Shown here one piece after another: positions 1-9,600 of a stretch of 64,000 nt of DNA. The DNA comes from Holothuria scabra. Lineage: Eukaryota; Echinodermata; Holothuroidea; Aspidochirotida; Holothuriidae. The translations under genes and the position numbers were made by a program. The stretch lies in assembly GCA_037179385.1 (NCBI GenBank), contig CM074190.1, positions 12,048,206 through 12,112,205 on the forward strand, given 5' to 3'. The notes under the pieces were generated by a model that saw only the letters and a list, made by a program, of their open reading frames with translations, ran no database searches and was not told where the DNA came from. The first letter of the stretch is position 1. Every line of letters starts with the position of its first letter.

Positions 1-1800
1 ACAAGTTTGAACTTAAAAAATTCTGTGTATATCTGATTAATGCAAAATTAATTTTACAAAGACAAATATAGTTCAATTTTTTTCAAATCAGTACACTTTT
101 CTACTTATGCATGTGTTTAGACATAGATTACATCTTTACTGCACCTAGGTATAAGTGTGCTGTACAAAAATACCTGGCACAGAGATAGTCATTTGGACTG
201 TGCCATCCACTAAAAAAATGGTGTTATCATAGCATTTTAATTAAGCCCATAGCAATTTAAAATACTGAATCTCTCAAAATAAGCACCATCTGAAAAATTC
301 AAAGCACAAAAATAACGTTTTTATGATTTTGCACCCTTGAAAATAAACCGAAAGTTTCAAACAGAGAATTTTCACTGAAACACTGAAAAGTCTACAAGTA
401 GGCCTTTTTATGCTGCTTGCACATTTGATACTTATCATTGACACAAAGACACAGTAGAAAATGACCCTCAGACTATTCTATTCATTTACTGGTTTTTCGT
501 GACTGTCTGATAATACCTGATGCCTATTAATACTGTATGTGACTTGACCCTAGTGGACAGTAATATTGCTATGCCTATAGGCCAACGGTCATTTGCTTTC
601 TGGAAAGAAGGACAAGGGTGGAAATTGCAATTTTGGTTTTCAAATCAAACACAGCAATATATTGTTTGTGTGAACCAGAGGTTCTTTTATCTTGAATAGA
701 AATGTTTTTGGTTGTGGAAGAGAAATCCTTCAAAAGTTCCAGAGGGAAACTCCTTTAAATGTAGGATACATTTCGCCATCTCTCAAGTTCAGTCTTGAAC
801 ATCGGCAAGTTACTTGATTATGCCATAAATAACCAGAATGCTTTCAAAATACATAGCCAACAAAGCAAAAAAAATTGGGGAAGCCTGTCATATCATGTGC
901 AAAGACATGAAAGTCCAACCATTGTGTTCAATTTCTCAAATCCTCCTTGCTGAAAGCGTGAACCAGTAAAGAGATGATATGTCTGTTTAAAACAGTATGT
1001 CCTGTATATGCCTAGGATGGAAGTGACATGTGTACAGAAATTCATTATGTACAACAGGGGGATGAAAGTTTATGAAACATAAAACTTAGGCTGAGACCTT
1101 TACAACTTTTAAATATTAAATTCCAATACTTCCTATTGCCAACGTTTTAAGAAGTTTAACATCAAAAATTAAGACTTTTAAAATGAATATGAAAACAAGA
1201 TGATGCGGTTTTCTGCCACCGTTAATCATTGGGTTTTTGGCAACCATGTGAAGCAGGTCTTGGGTGAGTCCAGCCACCATGGTAAAAAATAATGAAAGCT
1301 GTGGCATTCTCTAAGTTTTAGGGAATAGACTACAAACTTTAAATGCAATTGGCTAATGAACTTTGATTAACTTTTAGTACCACACAGTGGCGCCACTCTG
1401 CTTAGTCTTTGATAACATATGTAGAGTCCACTGTGTGCAGAGAGTGCTGTTTGTCAAGATGGCATTAAGGAATGCAATTGAAACTTGGTTCTGGCTCTCC
1501 CTATCTGTCTTGGACATCCACTTAGCAGGTACTTCTGTTTAGATTAGAAGAGATGCTCAAGTAAAATTAGCTGAGCTTTTCTATGTTTCAGGTGAGATTA
1601 TAGACTTTCGACTAGAGTACTGGACAAAAAGACCACATTATACTTGATTTTACATCTTCGAATTTCTCAAGAAAACTCATTTTCCGATGAAATAAAACAA
1701 TCAATGCTTTGTTCAAAACAAAAAGCCTCACATCAAATACAAAAATCTCCTCCAAATAAAAAATGATCAATGATCATGATCACTTGTCTCCTATTCATGA
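1..1800. other. AT-rich stretch without a recognised gene
   Basis: No reading frame above about 63 codons and no repeat family found elsewhere in the window is seen here, apart from the candidate exon at 1459-1528. A palindrome AGTGGCGCCACT and a 10-bp inverted repeat (CACACAGTGG / CCACTGTGTG) lie at about 1382-1437, just upstream of that candidate exon. Confidence 0.5.
1459..1528 (+). CDS. Candidate first exon encoding a signal-peptide-like segment (hypothetical)
   Basis: An ATG in good initiation context (CAAGATGGC, with A at -3 and G at +4) opens 23 codons starting MALRNAIETWFWLSLS. The product has one basic residue near the start and then a hydrophobic core WFWLSLSVL, as in a secretory signal peptide. 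The frame then meets GCAG/GTACTT, a usable splice donor in phase 1, the phase common after signal-peptide exons. No downstream exon was identified in the window and the donor is not a strong consensus. This is an inference from sequence form only. It could equally be a chance open stretch in AT-rich DNA. Confidence 0.2.
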
Positions 1801-1936
1801 CATCACATTACATAATGAGAATTGCCATACATGTATGAATCCAGCTCTCCTATTGGATCAGTTTTACACCCAATAATGACCATCCAATTGGAAAACTTGA
1901 TTTTTAAAGGGCAATTTCCATCACGTAATGCAACAT
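1801..1936. mobile_element. Degenerate short copy of the CATTACGTAATGGGAATTGCC TIR element
   Basis: The left end CATTACATAATGAGAATTGC and the right end GGGCAATTTCCATCACGTAATG are inverted partners, and both resemble the ends of the two better copies at 2516 and 3319. The interior is short and diverged. Sequence beyond it (GTGACATACCTTGTC followed by TA-rich DNA, to about 2080) resembles the flank of the other two copies, so the flank was copied too. Confidence 0.55.
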
Positions 1937-2093
1937 CATGGATCTGAGTCAAGCGTTCATGATTTTTATTACTATTACAAACTAAGAAATCATGAATAAT
2001 TTCTGGGAGGTCCTCGGAAGTGAACAGCAATGTGACATACCTTGTCTTTAAATATACTATGTCTATGTATAGAAGATACACTGGATTTTGTGC

Positions 2094-2515
2094 ACTGCCA
2101 AATTTTGTGCATCAGTGAAAATTTTTCCCTTTCACTACAGCAAAGCACCAGCCTTAGTTGTAGAACAATCTACCAAACCAATTGCATTTCTCCACACTGA
2201 AGCCAAAACAGGTTAGTGCATTTTTATCTGTACCCAAATCAGTTGCATTCAATCCTCACCCTAGCCAATGGTTGATTTTAGGATTAAGGTCAGTAGAAAC
2301 CACACTTTTTGCTCCATTTATCTTGACTGTTGTTAGTGGGAACATACCAGCTTACTCAGTGTTAGATAATGGGAATCATTTAGCTATCGAAAGTCACAAT
2401 ACATTTCGCGCTATCCCTTTGGTTACTGGCGATCTTCACGATATTTGGCAGTTTTACAACTAACAACAACTGTGTTCCAGTCAACATAATTAATATCACT
2501 CGTTTCATTTCATTG
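2094..2515. other. Unassigned sequence with a 93-codon open frame
   Basis: A plus-strand open frame of 93 codons (2182-2463) is present. Its product has no domain, motif or composition that I recognise, and no splice context supports it. I treat it as chance. Confidence 0.4.
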
Positions 2516-2893
2516 CATTACATAATGGGAATTGCCCTGTACGAATCCGGTTCTCCCATTGTTGACCCAGTGTATGTAAATGCTGACAAGACCTGTTGTA
2601 TGCATGCTGCACTTAAAGACCGCATGTAGGCCGCATGCAATTTTTTTTTTCGTAGCACAGCTAGGGGAATTCTAAGGTACAGTACTTACATACCTGTACG
2701 TGTGGCACACTGTACTTGCGGCAGGGCACACATGTTTTGGTATACTGGGTTTTCTGATCCGCACGTTTTTCATTTCTTGTTCACGTTAACCGCGCAGAAA
2801 AAAATTACAGTCTGGTCGTCGGCAGATTTGAAAGCACTTCGAAGTATCCAATCGGAGAACCGGATTCGTACAGGGCAATTCCCATTACTAATG
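2516..2893. mobile_element. MITE-like element with about 45-bp terminal inverted repeats (copy 1)
   Basis: The left end CATTACATAATGGGAATTGC continues through CCTGTACGAATCCGGTTCTC. It is the inverted partner of the right end, which reads GAGAACCGGATTCGTACAGG then GCAATTCCCATTACTAATG. The roughly 380-bp interior has no plausible coding frame. The superfamily is not clear from the ends, and a target duplication cannot be fixed because the extreme end is itself a CATTACGTAATG palindrome. Confidence 0.7.
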
Positions 2894-3173
2894 TGACGTC
2901 ACGAATTGGAGAGAAGTGATCTAGACTGTAGTTAATACTGCATTGGAGGAGAAGAATTTTTGCATTTGATGTGAGATTTTTTGTTTAAGACAACTTAAAG
3001 TTTGTTTTGTTTCTTCAGAAGAAGATGATGGGAAGGTTCTCGAGAGATTTGAAGGGGTAGGCCTAAATGTAGTATGAGGTGAGAAATCATGAAGAGTTTT
3101 GTGCCAAGCACTGCATTGGTGCTAGGCGATGTGACTTACCTTTTCCTTTTTATATATACTATACTGTATGTAA

Positions 3174-3276
3174 AACGCTAGGATGACCTGTGAATCGAAA
3201 GCACCTAATATGCTGTAGCCTTGTACTTGTAGACTACCACATAATGCTAGTTGTACGCACAGGTCGTCCTAGCGTT
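3174..3276. mobile_element. 103-bp MITE with 19-bp terminal inverted repeats
   Basis: The left end AACGCTAGGATGACCTGTG matches the inverted right end AACGCTAGGACGACCTGTG at 18 of 19 positions. The element sits in TA-repeat DNA, which is a plausible target. A lone end with the same sequence lies at 3879-3897, also preceded by TATATA DNA, so it looks like a half-element or a deletion product. Confidence 0.65.
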
Positions 3277-3318
3277 ATATAGTATATATATCACAGTATA
3301 TATATGGTATATATGTCA

Positions 3319-3612
3319 CATTACGTAATGGGAATTGCCCTGTACGAATCCAGTTCTCCCTGTTAACCCGGTGCATGTAAATGCTGAGAACGCCTGTTGT
3401 ATGCATGCTGTACGTAAAGACCGCACGTAGGCCGCACGCAAGTTTTTTTTTCGTAGCACAGCTTGGGGAATTGTATGCTCGTGTTTTCCATTTCTTGTTC
3501 ACGTTCCCCGAGCAGAAAAAAATTACAGTCTGGTCGTTGACAGATTTTAAAGCAGTTCGAACTATCCAATGGGAGAACCGGATTCGTACAGGGCAATTCC
3601 CATTACGTAATG
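3319..3612. mobile_element. MITE-like element with about 50-bp terminal inverted repeats (copy 2)
   Basis: Both ends carry the CATTACGTAATG palindrome followed by GGGAATTGCCCTGTACGAAT. The inverted similarity extends a few bases further out (TGTCA / TGACG). The interior matches copy 1 in AAGACCGCACGTAGGCCGCA, in TTTTTTTTCGTAGCACAGCT and in the AATTACAGTCTGGTCGT block. The element is non-coding. Confidence 0.7.
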
Positions 3613-3899
3613 TGACGTCAGGAATAGGAGAAGAGTGATCTAGGTTGTGGTTAACGAAGAATCAGATGAGAAGATTTCTTCCATTAGATGTCAGTTTTTT
3701 CTCAATGTTTTTTTTGTTTTATCAGAGAAAGATGTAGGAATGTTTTTGAGAGATTTGTAGGGGTAAAATTTAGTGGAAGGTGAGGAATCATGAATAGTTT
3801 TGTGGGAAGCACTGCATTGGTGTTAGGCGATGTGACCAACCTTTTCCTTTTTATATATATATACTATATATACTATATAACGCTAGGACGACCTGTGGT

Positions 3900-4420
3900 T
3901 GTACGACCAGTGGCCTAGCCTACGTAACGATAAGCAACGTTAAAAATAGCATGTGACATTGCCAGGCCAAAGAGAACAAGATTAGATGTTTCATCATTTC
4001 GATCGTGTTTAGTACTTCTCACATACAAATCACCTCATAAAAACTGGCGTCGAGAGTGAAGAATCATAGGCTCTTGTTATCACTGGTGGCATTTAGTAGT
4101 TGGCACGAAAGCACAAAATGTTGTTAGGCTCAGAAGTCCTGCGTCCTTAGTAACTTATTGTTGGTACAGTAGGTGCATGATACTTTAAAATTATACTTAC
4201 CATCCATGCTACTTACCAGCCCGGCTCAAATTTTTTACTCAGGGCGAATGAGGGTAACATTAATCATGTTAATGAACGGCATCAGCCCTTATTCATTTCC
4301 TTGGTGACAGCTTTTCGACCTCTCCTTGTATGTCTAACACCAGATTATGAAAGAACTATCTTAAGATCCCTGTGGGCGGAACTTAAGCTTTCGCCCCTAC
4401 TTCCAAGGCCAGAAAAATAC
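3900..4420. other. Unassigned sequence
   Basis: No open frame, recognised RNA or repeat shared with the rest of the window was seen in this interval. Confidence 0.4.
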
Positions 4421-4768
4421 TTTTTTATTTCTTCAAATCTCAATGAATCAACACAATGCTTCCTGCCCTGGTGATGTTAAGTTTATGGCTTATAAAGGAA
4501 TTCTTCGGCCTGTAATGGAGTACGCCAGTACTGTTTGGGACCCCCACTTGGTTTAACTGTGGGACCAGCTTGAGAGCATACAAAACGGTCAGCTAGATTC
4601 ATTGCCTCTGACTATTCTAGAGAGCCAGGATCAATGACCAGTCTCCTTAAGGAACTAAACCTTTTATTTTAACTGATAGGCGGAGTAAAAGTAGATTCTT
4701 CTTTTTTTCCAAACGTGTGTTTGGCCAGGCTCTCATACATGTTGATTGTCTCCAGCGGCCTACTCGTA

Positions 4769-6337
4769 CACTGTTAAAAATTTCTGTAAATTTACAGACT
4801 TTTTTTTACTTAAACTTTTTGTATTTTACTTTTAATAGAGATTTTCTGTATCTTTACAGACACTTTGTATTGCTACAATAAAAAAGGTTGTTTAACATGT
4901 ATTTTCTGTTTATTTGAAAAACCATTTCTGTCTGCTTTTTTAACCAAATTTTACTGCTTTGTAAAACTTTTTCTGTAAATTTACAGAAATTTTAACAGTA
5001 TTTTGTATTTTTCTGATTTCACATAAAAATACTGTCATTTAACAAACATTCATTTTGTTTTTAGGCTGAAAAAGAAACAAAAATAAGCCCAAACAAACAA
5101 ATAAGAAATAGCCAGAAAATTTTCAATATATAACATGCATCGTTCTGCGAAGTTTCAGTTTAAAAAAAACATTTTTGGCAAATTTATGGCCCTATTTGAA
5201 AATTAACTTACATTTATTACAAAGGCATACTTAGTTATTACGTTCTTAGTTATAAATATCATACAACTGGTGTTTTGTCACACATTTTTAAGTAAAAAGA
5301 AATTGTAAGGCCCTAATTTCAGAGCACTGACAATTGGTATACTGGTGTCAACTCATCGCCACAGGCGCTCATGCACTTGATCGGAGCAAATTAAAAACGT
5401 TTCACAAATTTACTTGAAAGAGTCTGTAAATTTACCACGTTATGACGTAAATCTCATTTTGCATAAATGGGTGGAGCTTATTTTGTAGGCATTGTCCTAA
5501 CAAAAGGATTGCTGTTGCTTTGAATAATATCTTCTTTGGCGTTTTTTAATCAGGAAGTGATAAACTTATTGTTTACATTGTCTGGAAATGTTTGCAACCA
5601 ATGTATTTGCATTCTTTGTCATATTTATTTTAAAAACAATTATTATAGTGTACAAAAAATGTGACTTTCCAATTACAAAGTTCCTAGAGGTAGCAGTATA
5701 CTTGAGATTAATATATCAACAAAGTATCCTCAATATGTGTAGATTGATCGCTTCTCGGCCTTTTGGCTAAGATTATGTGTAGTATCTGTTCTTTTCATCC
5801 AGTGAAGAATGGAGTCATACATGACAGACCAATGATGAAAATGGTCTGAAGGCCGCGAGGTTGGTCGTTAAGTGTTGTCCTTCAGTGGACGTAACAGCTT
5901 CTTCGGGAAGCAGTATCAAGTTTGGTTTTGCCGAACGGCCCTTTGCCAGAGGGTCGGGAGGACTTTACGAAAAACAATTTCGTAACGACACAATACGTTG
6001 ATAAGCAAATACCTGATCTACGTAATGGTGAAGTGTATGTTACGTAATAACATATGAAAGGTAAAAAAGCGATATTATAATAAATATTAAAACGTCGGGA
6101 AGGAAAACAGTAGGCTGTAAATTCACATAAAATTAAGGTAAACAAAACAGAACAATTTTGTATTCGATTTTACAGTAGACTTTTGTACACTAATTTACAT
6201 GCAAAAACTGTAAAGAAAAAACAAACCCTTAATGTTTTTTTCATGATTACAGTCTGGCTGTAAAAAAAACATTATTTGGTTGGAAAAAAATTTGCTATAA
6301 AAATTATGTAAATTTACAGAGAAATTTTTTAACAGTG
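4769..6337. mobile_element. CACTA/EnSpm-like non-autonomous DNA transposon with TA target duplication
   Basis: The left end CACTGTTAAAAATTTCTGTA and the right end, read inverted, CACTGTTAAAAAATTTCTCT are terminal inverted repeats beginning CACTG. TA flanks both sides (4767-4768 and 6338-6339). Removing the element restores a continuous LINE reading frame, which independently fixes the borders. Short CTGTAAATTTACAG-type motifs recur near both ends (about 4800-5000, 5420, 6170-6320), as subterminal repeats do in this superfamily. No transposase frame is present. The superfamily is inferred from the CACTG end and the short target duplication. Confidence 0.75.
5747..6000 (+). repeat. U2 snRNA-headed repeat (SINE-like)
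   Basis: Positions 5747-5793 match the 5' end of U2 snRNA at about 45 of 47 bases. They include ATCGCTTCTCGGCCTTTTGG and the branch-point-recognition sequence GTAGTA. The similarity then ends abruptly; there is no Sm site and there are no 3' stem-loops, so this is not a working U2 gene. The following body contains a small hairpin, CAGACCA (5825-5831) with TGGTCTG (5842-5848). A second copy of this body lies at 63943-63996 on the other strand, showing that the unit disperses. SINEs with U1 or U2 snRNA heads are a known class; assignment to it is inference. The 3' border is uncertain. Confidence 0.65.
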
Positions 6338-6783
6338 TAGAACCCGTTATGACATTCATTTCTGTCTGCCACATACCAGTACTAACTGTTATAAATTTAG
6401 CTTCCTGCCTCGAACTATAAAGGATTGGAATCGTACCCCCTCAATGTAAGTTACCTCTGTCCATAAGGACCCTGTTACTTATATTAATGGGCATATTTAG
6501 CCTTTTAGCCTCTCGACGCATGCGTGGTGAAAGAATCTTCTTTGGATGTGTCACCTTTCATAGGCGGCGGAAGATGTTTTTCATTGGGGGGGCCACAAGT
6601 TTTCGGCAGCCAACAGAATGGTGACGCCGTAAGGCGTCCAGTTTTGCACGAAGCACAAAACCCCATCGGCTTGGGGTCCAGAGGGCCGCTTAAGGCCCCC
6701 TGGTGTGGTTCATCAGGAAAAGCCCTGGTAGGGGTCCATGGGGGGCTGGATACTTTTGTAGGGGTAGTTTGAGTTTACTATCT

Positions 6784-7440
6784 AAGCGTAGCGCCACCAT
6801 CAGTTGGCGCGGAGCGTACAAAGAAAATTTTGGATTTTAAAATCTCCCAGATGGCTGGAAATGGTATGTGCCAGGTTTGTTTGTCTCTAATTCTGGTGAG
6901 AAAAATTTGTGATTTGTCTAAGATTAAAACACACTTTTGAGGTACTGGCTAGCTCAGTTCATTACTCCCCTGGACTATGTGTCCTAGGATCGCAAATCCG
7001 GAATCCTGCTGAATGTTGCAAGCAGCTGTTCCAGTGCACGCCTCAGTAAGGTATTTCCAGAGGCGTAGGGGAGCATTTCAGTTTGGGGGCACAAGATTTT
7101 AACCCGAAAATGTAATTTTGCCCGTAAAACCGCCAAAGCGGAGCGCCACCACTGGTTGGCGCGGAGCGTCCAGAAAATTTGAAAATTAGTACCTCTCAGA
7201 CAGTCAAAAAATGACCTTTACCAGGCTTGTAAAGGGGATCCAAGCAGTCGTGTTTTAAGGTTCAATTGCAGATAAACGTTCGTTCGTTCCAAACTAAAAT
7301 ACAGCCAGAAAGACTAAGCGGAGCGGCACCATTGGTTGGCGCGAAGCGTACAAAACATTTTTAAATATCCGACCCCTCAGGCAGTTGAAAATGGCATTTC
7401 CCCGGCTTACATGGGGATCTGCGCAGTCGCTATTTTGAGT
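6784..7440 (+). repeat. Tandem hairpin modules, about 180-bp period (left block)
   Basis: Modules start near 6784, 7138, 7317 and 7497, the last three spaced about 180 bp. Each has GCGGAGCGCCACCATTGGTT-type sequence able to fold (GCGCCACC with GGTTGGCGC), then GGAGCGTACAA, AAATTTTG, a CTCAGACAGTC-like stretch and an AAATGGCATTTCC-like box. No coding capacity is visible. The fourth module is interrupted by the LINE and resumes at about 9287. Confidence 0.7.
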
Positions 7441-7510
7441 TTCCTTTTTTTAAAAAATGATCACTTGAAACTTAATTTCTGCTATGAAGCGGTCAAAGTG
7501 GAGCACCACC

Positions 7511-9285
7511 ATAACATAACATAACATAACACAACACAACACAACACAACATAACATAACATAACAGGTTGAAGGGCAAAGGAGGGTCAAGGCCCCATAA
7601 GATGCCCTGAAGTCCAAGCCCTAATCAAAAGTCAAACCACCAAAGCTTGACAACAGCCCCAAACAATCAGATTCTACCACAGCCATGGAAAAACCTGTCA
7701 ATGTTAACCTTAAAGCAGTGAACTGAGGGGGGTTAACTACCCAATCTGGTAGACAATTCCACTCGTTGACAACTCTATGGGAGAAACTAAACTTCCTAAT
7801 GTCAAGCCTTGCAAAAGGCTTTTCAAGCTTTTTACAATGTCCACGCACCCGAGAATTACCTTGAACCCTTAAATAACTACAAGTCAGAAGGGGATTCCTT
7901 TCACAAAGGAACTTGAAAACCTGGAGCATGTCTCCCCTAATCCTTCTCAGCTCCAAGGTGGTAAGCCCAAGATTTTTAAGCCTAGCATGATAAGGCAAAT
8001 TTCTCACCTCAGGAATGAGGCGAGTGGCTCTCCTCTGAACCTGCTCTAAAAGAAACTTGTCCTTTTCATAGAAGGGACTCCAAGCCTGAGCTGCATAGTC
8101 AAGATGGGGTCTTACCAACTGCTTATACAAATTAAGCACAATATCCTTACTAAAATTGATGAAATTCCTCTTGATCAATCCAAGCACTCTATTAGCCTTT
8201 ACAGCAGTGGCTGCACACTGCCTTGATGACTTTAAATCCCCAGTAATTACAACACCCAGATCTTTCTCAGAGGTGACATTACTTAAAACACAACCATTCA
8301 TGTTATAATCATAGCTAAAACTTTTGGGACCAAAATGAAGGACCTTACACTTATCTGCATTAAAAGACATTTGCCAGGTCTGAGACCAAGAAAATAACCT
8401 ATCCAGATCTTTCTGCAGCAGTAAGGCATCATCCAAAATGCTAATCTTCCTATAAAGCTCAGTATCATCTGCAAACTTACTTATACGAGATGTAAGAGAA
8501 CTATCAATATCATTGATGAAAATTAAGAAAAGAAGTGGGCCAAGGACAGAACCCTGCGGTACTCCACTTGTGACTTCTTTCCAAGAGGAGAAGTTACCAT
8601 TGACAGCAACTCTCTGAGATCTACCATGAAGCCACGAATTTATCCAATCAGCACAATTGCCCTGAACCCCTAACCTATGCAGTTTAACCATTAGCCTACC
8701 TAATGGAACTTTATCAAAAGCCTTTGAAAAGTCAAGGTAAATGACATCAACACCATACCCAGAATCAAGAGATGAAGAGACATCTTCAAGAAAGCTCAGT
8801 AAGTTAGTAACACAAGATCTGCTTGGCAGGAAACCATGCTGTGACAGATTAAGTAACTCATTATCTAAAAGATACTTAAGTAAACTATCCTCAATCAAAA
8901 ATTCCATAACTTTGCACACAACACTGGTTAAACTGACAGGCCTGTAATTACAAGGGTTACTTCGATCCCCCTTCTTAAAAATTGGAGTAACATTTGCTAC
9001 CCGCCAGTCAGTAGGAACAAAACTCGAATCCAGACACTTCTGAAAAATGATGGAAAGAGGAACTGACAAAATCTCAGAGCATTCACGTAAAATGGCTGGG
9101 TGGACCCCCATCTGGCCCAGGGGCCTTACTAGCTTTCAAACTCTTTAACTTTTTACAAACTTGTTCCTCTGAGAAAATGACATAACTGATTGAAGAAGAG
9201 ACATCAGAACCCTTACATGTCCCCAACAAAGATGATTCCTCAGTAAAAACAGATACAAAATAGTCATTTAACAAATTAGCCATAA
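7511..9285 (-). mobile_element. 5'-truncated CR1-like LINE with (GTTAT)n/(GTTGT)n 3' tail
   Basis: The element reads on the minus strand. Its 3' end is a pentanucleotide tail at 7511-7565: GTTAT units, then about four GTTGT units, then GTTAT units again. Short tandem 3' tails instead of poly(A) are typical of CR1/L2-type LINEs. Its 5' end is truncated inside ORF2, just upstream of NLLNDYFVSVFT. CCATAA is found at both junctions (7509-7514 and 9280-9285), a possible short target duplication that overlaps the tail. It interrupts a hairpin module of the host element: the module begins GTGGAGCACCACC on the left and resumes GGGGCGAAACGTACAGG on the right. Confidence 0.85.
7621..9111 (-). CDS. Reverse transcriptase region of LINE ORF2 (496 codons, N-terminally incomplete)
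   Basis: This would copy LINE RNA into DNA at a nicked target. Within the 496 residues are the palm motifs NYRPVSLTSVVCKVMEFLI (about 55-73), YLDFSKAFDKVP (125-136, first catalytic Asp at 127), SGVPQGSVLGPLLFLIFIND (182-201) and FADDTELY (213-220, catalytic Asp pair 215-216). They are followed by the thumb and C-terminal DLGVVITGDLKSSRQC (284-299), YKQLVRPHLDYAAQAWSPF (329-347) and the HRVVNEWNCLPD region (445-456). This order and the FADD box fit CR1/Jockey-clade enzymes. The endonuclease domain is missing. The true frame continues upstream to about 9283 (NLLNDYFVSVFT to KASKAPGPDG), but one extra base in the run of Cs at 9105-9109 shifts it, so the ATG at 9111 is not the native start. The frame is otherwise intact, so the insertion is fairly young. 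Confidence 0.9.
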   Translation of the reverse strand: MGVHPAILRECSEILSVPLSIIFQKCLDSSFVPTDWRVANVTPIFKKGDRSNPCNYRPVSLTSVVCKVMEFLIEDSLLKYLLDNELLNLSQHGFLPSRSCVTNLLSFLEDVSSSLDSGYGVDVIYLDFSKAFDKVPLGRLMVKLHRLGVQGNCADWINSWLHGRSQRVAVNGNFSSWKEVTSGVPQGSVLGPLLFLIFINDIDSSLTSRISKFADDTELYRKISILDDALLLQKDLDRLFSWSQTWQMSFNADKCKVLHFGPKSFSYDYNMNGCVLSNVTSEKDLGVVITGDLKSSRQCAATAVKANRVLGLIKRNFINFSKDIVLNLYKQLVRPHLDYAAQAWSPFYEKDKFLLEQVQRRATRLIPEVRNLPYHARLKNLGLTTLELRRIRGDMLQVFKFLCERNPLLTCSYLRVQGNSRVRGHCKKLEKPFARLDIRKFSFSHRVVNEWNCLPDWVVNPPQFTALRLTLTGFSMAVVESDCLGLLSSFGGLTFD

Positions 9286-9286
9286 G

Positions 9287-9600
9287 CTGGGGCGAAACGT
9301 ACAGGAAATTTTGAAAAATCCGCCCGCTTCAGACAGTCAAAAATGTCATTTCCTATGCTCATAGGGGGTCTTAGAAGTCCCAAATTCGAGGTTCTGATTG
9401 CACAAAAAATGTTCACTCGAAACAAAAATGCTGATAGGAACACTATCTGTGCGGATCTTCACCACTTGTTGGCGCAAAGCGAGCACAAAATTTTGAAAAA
9501 TCGGACCCCTGAGACAGTTGAAAATGACATTTCCCAGGCTTATAGGGGGATCCAAGCAGTCGCTATTTGATCAGAAAATTTCCAGATAAAATGTATCACT
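9287..9600 (+). repeat. Hairpin modules to the right of the LINE insertion
   Basis: The remainder of the interrupted module runs from about 9287 to 9360 (GGCGAAACGTACAGG, AAATTTTGAAAAATC). A further module at about 9457-9545 has CACCACTTGTTGGCGCAAAG, AAAATTTTGAAAAATCGGAC and AAAATGACATTTCCCAGGCT. The spacing continues the about 180-bp period of the left block once the LINE is removed. Confidence 0.65.

Larger units (their letters stand above)
2900..3890. repeat. Tandem duplication of an element plus its 3' flank
   Basis: The sequence after copy 1 (about 2900-3180) recurs after copy 2 (about 3616-3890). Shared blocks include GCACTGCATTGGTG, TTAGGCGATGTGAC and CCTTTTCCTTTTTATATATA. The duplication unit is therefore the TIR element with about 280 bp of flank, roughly 650-750 bp in all. 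The degenerate copy at 1801 suggests a third, older unit. Confidence 0.65.
4430..6480 (+). pseudogene. Relict non-LTR retrotransposon ORF2 C-terminus, split by a DNA transposon
   Basis: Translation around 4490-4580 gives YKGILRPVMEYASTVWDPH, and around 4600-4660 it gives ARFIASDYSREPGSMTSLL. This is the conserved region after the reverse-transcriptase palm of CR1/Jockey-type LINEs. The frame is broken by a TAA after WDPHLV, a frameshift near 4590 and a further TAA. The homology stops at 4768 and resumes at 6340 with RTRYDIHFCLPHTSTNCYK and then FSFLPRTIKDWNRTPSM, followed by a stop. This is the expected C-terminal end of the same protein. The gap is exactly the CACTA-like element, so the LINE was in place first. 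The element is dead, and it is a different lineage from the LINE at 7511-9285. Confidence 0.8.

Noticed and set aside
5747..5793. Functional U2 snRNA gene
   Set aside because: Only the first 47 bases match; the Sm site and 3' stem-loops are absent and the sequence runs into a dispersed repeat body inside a transposon.
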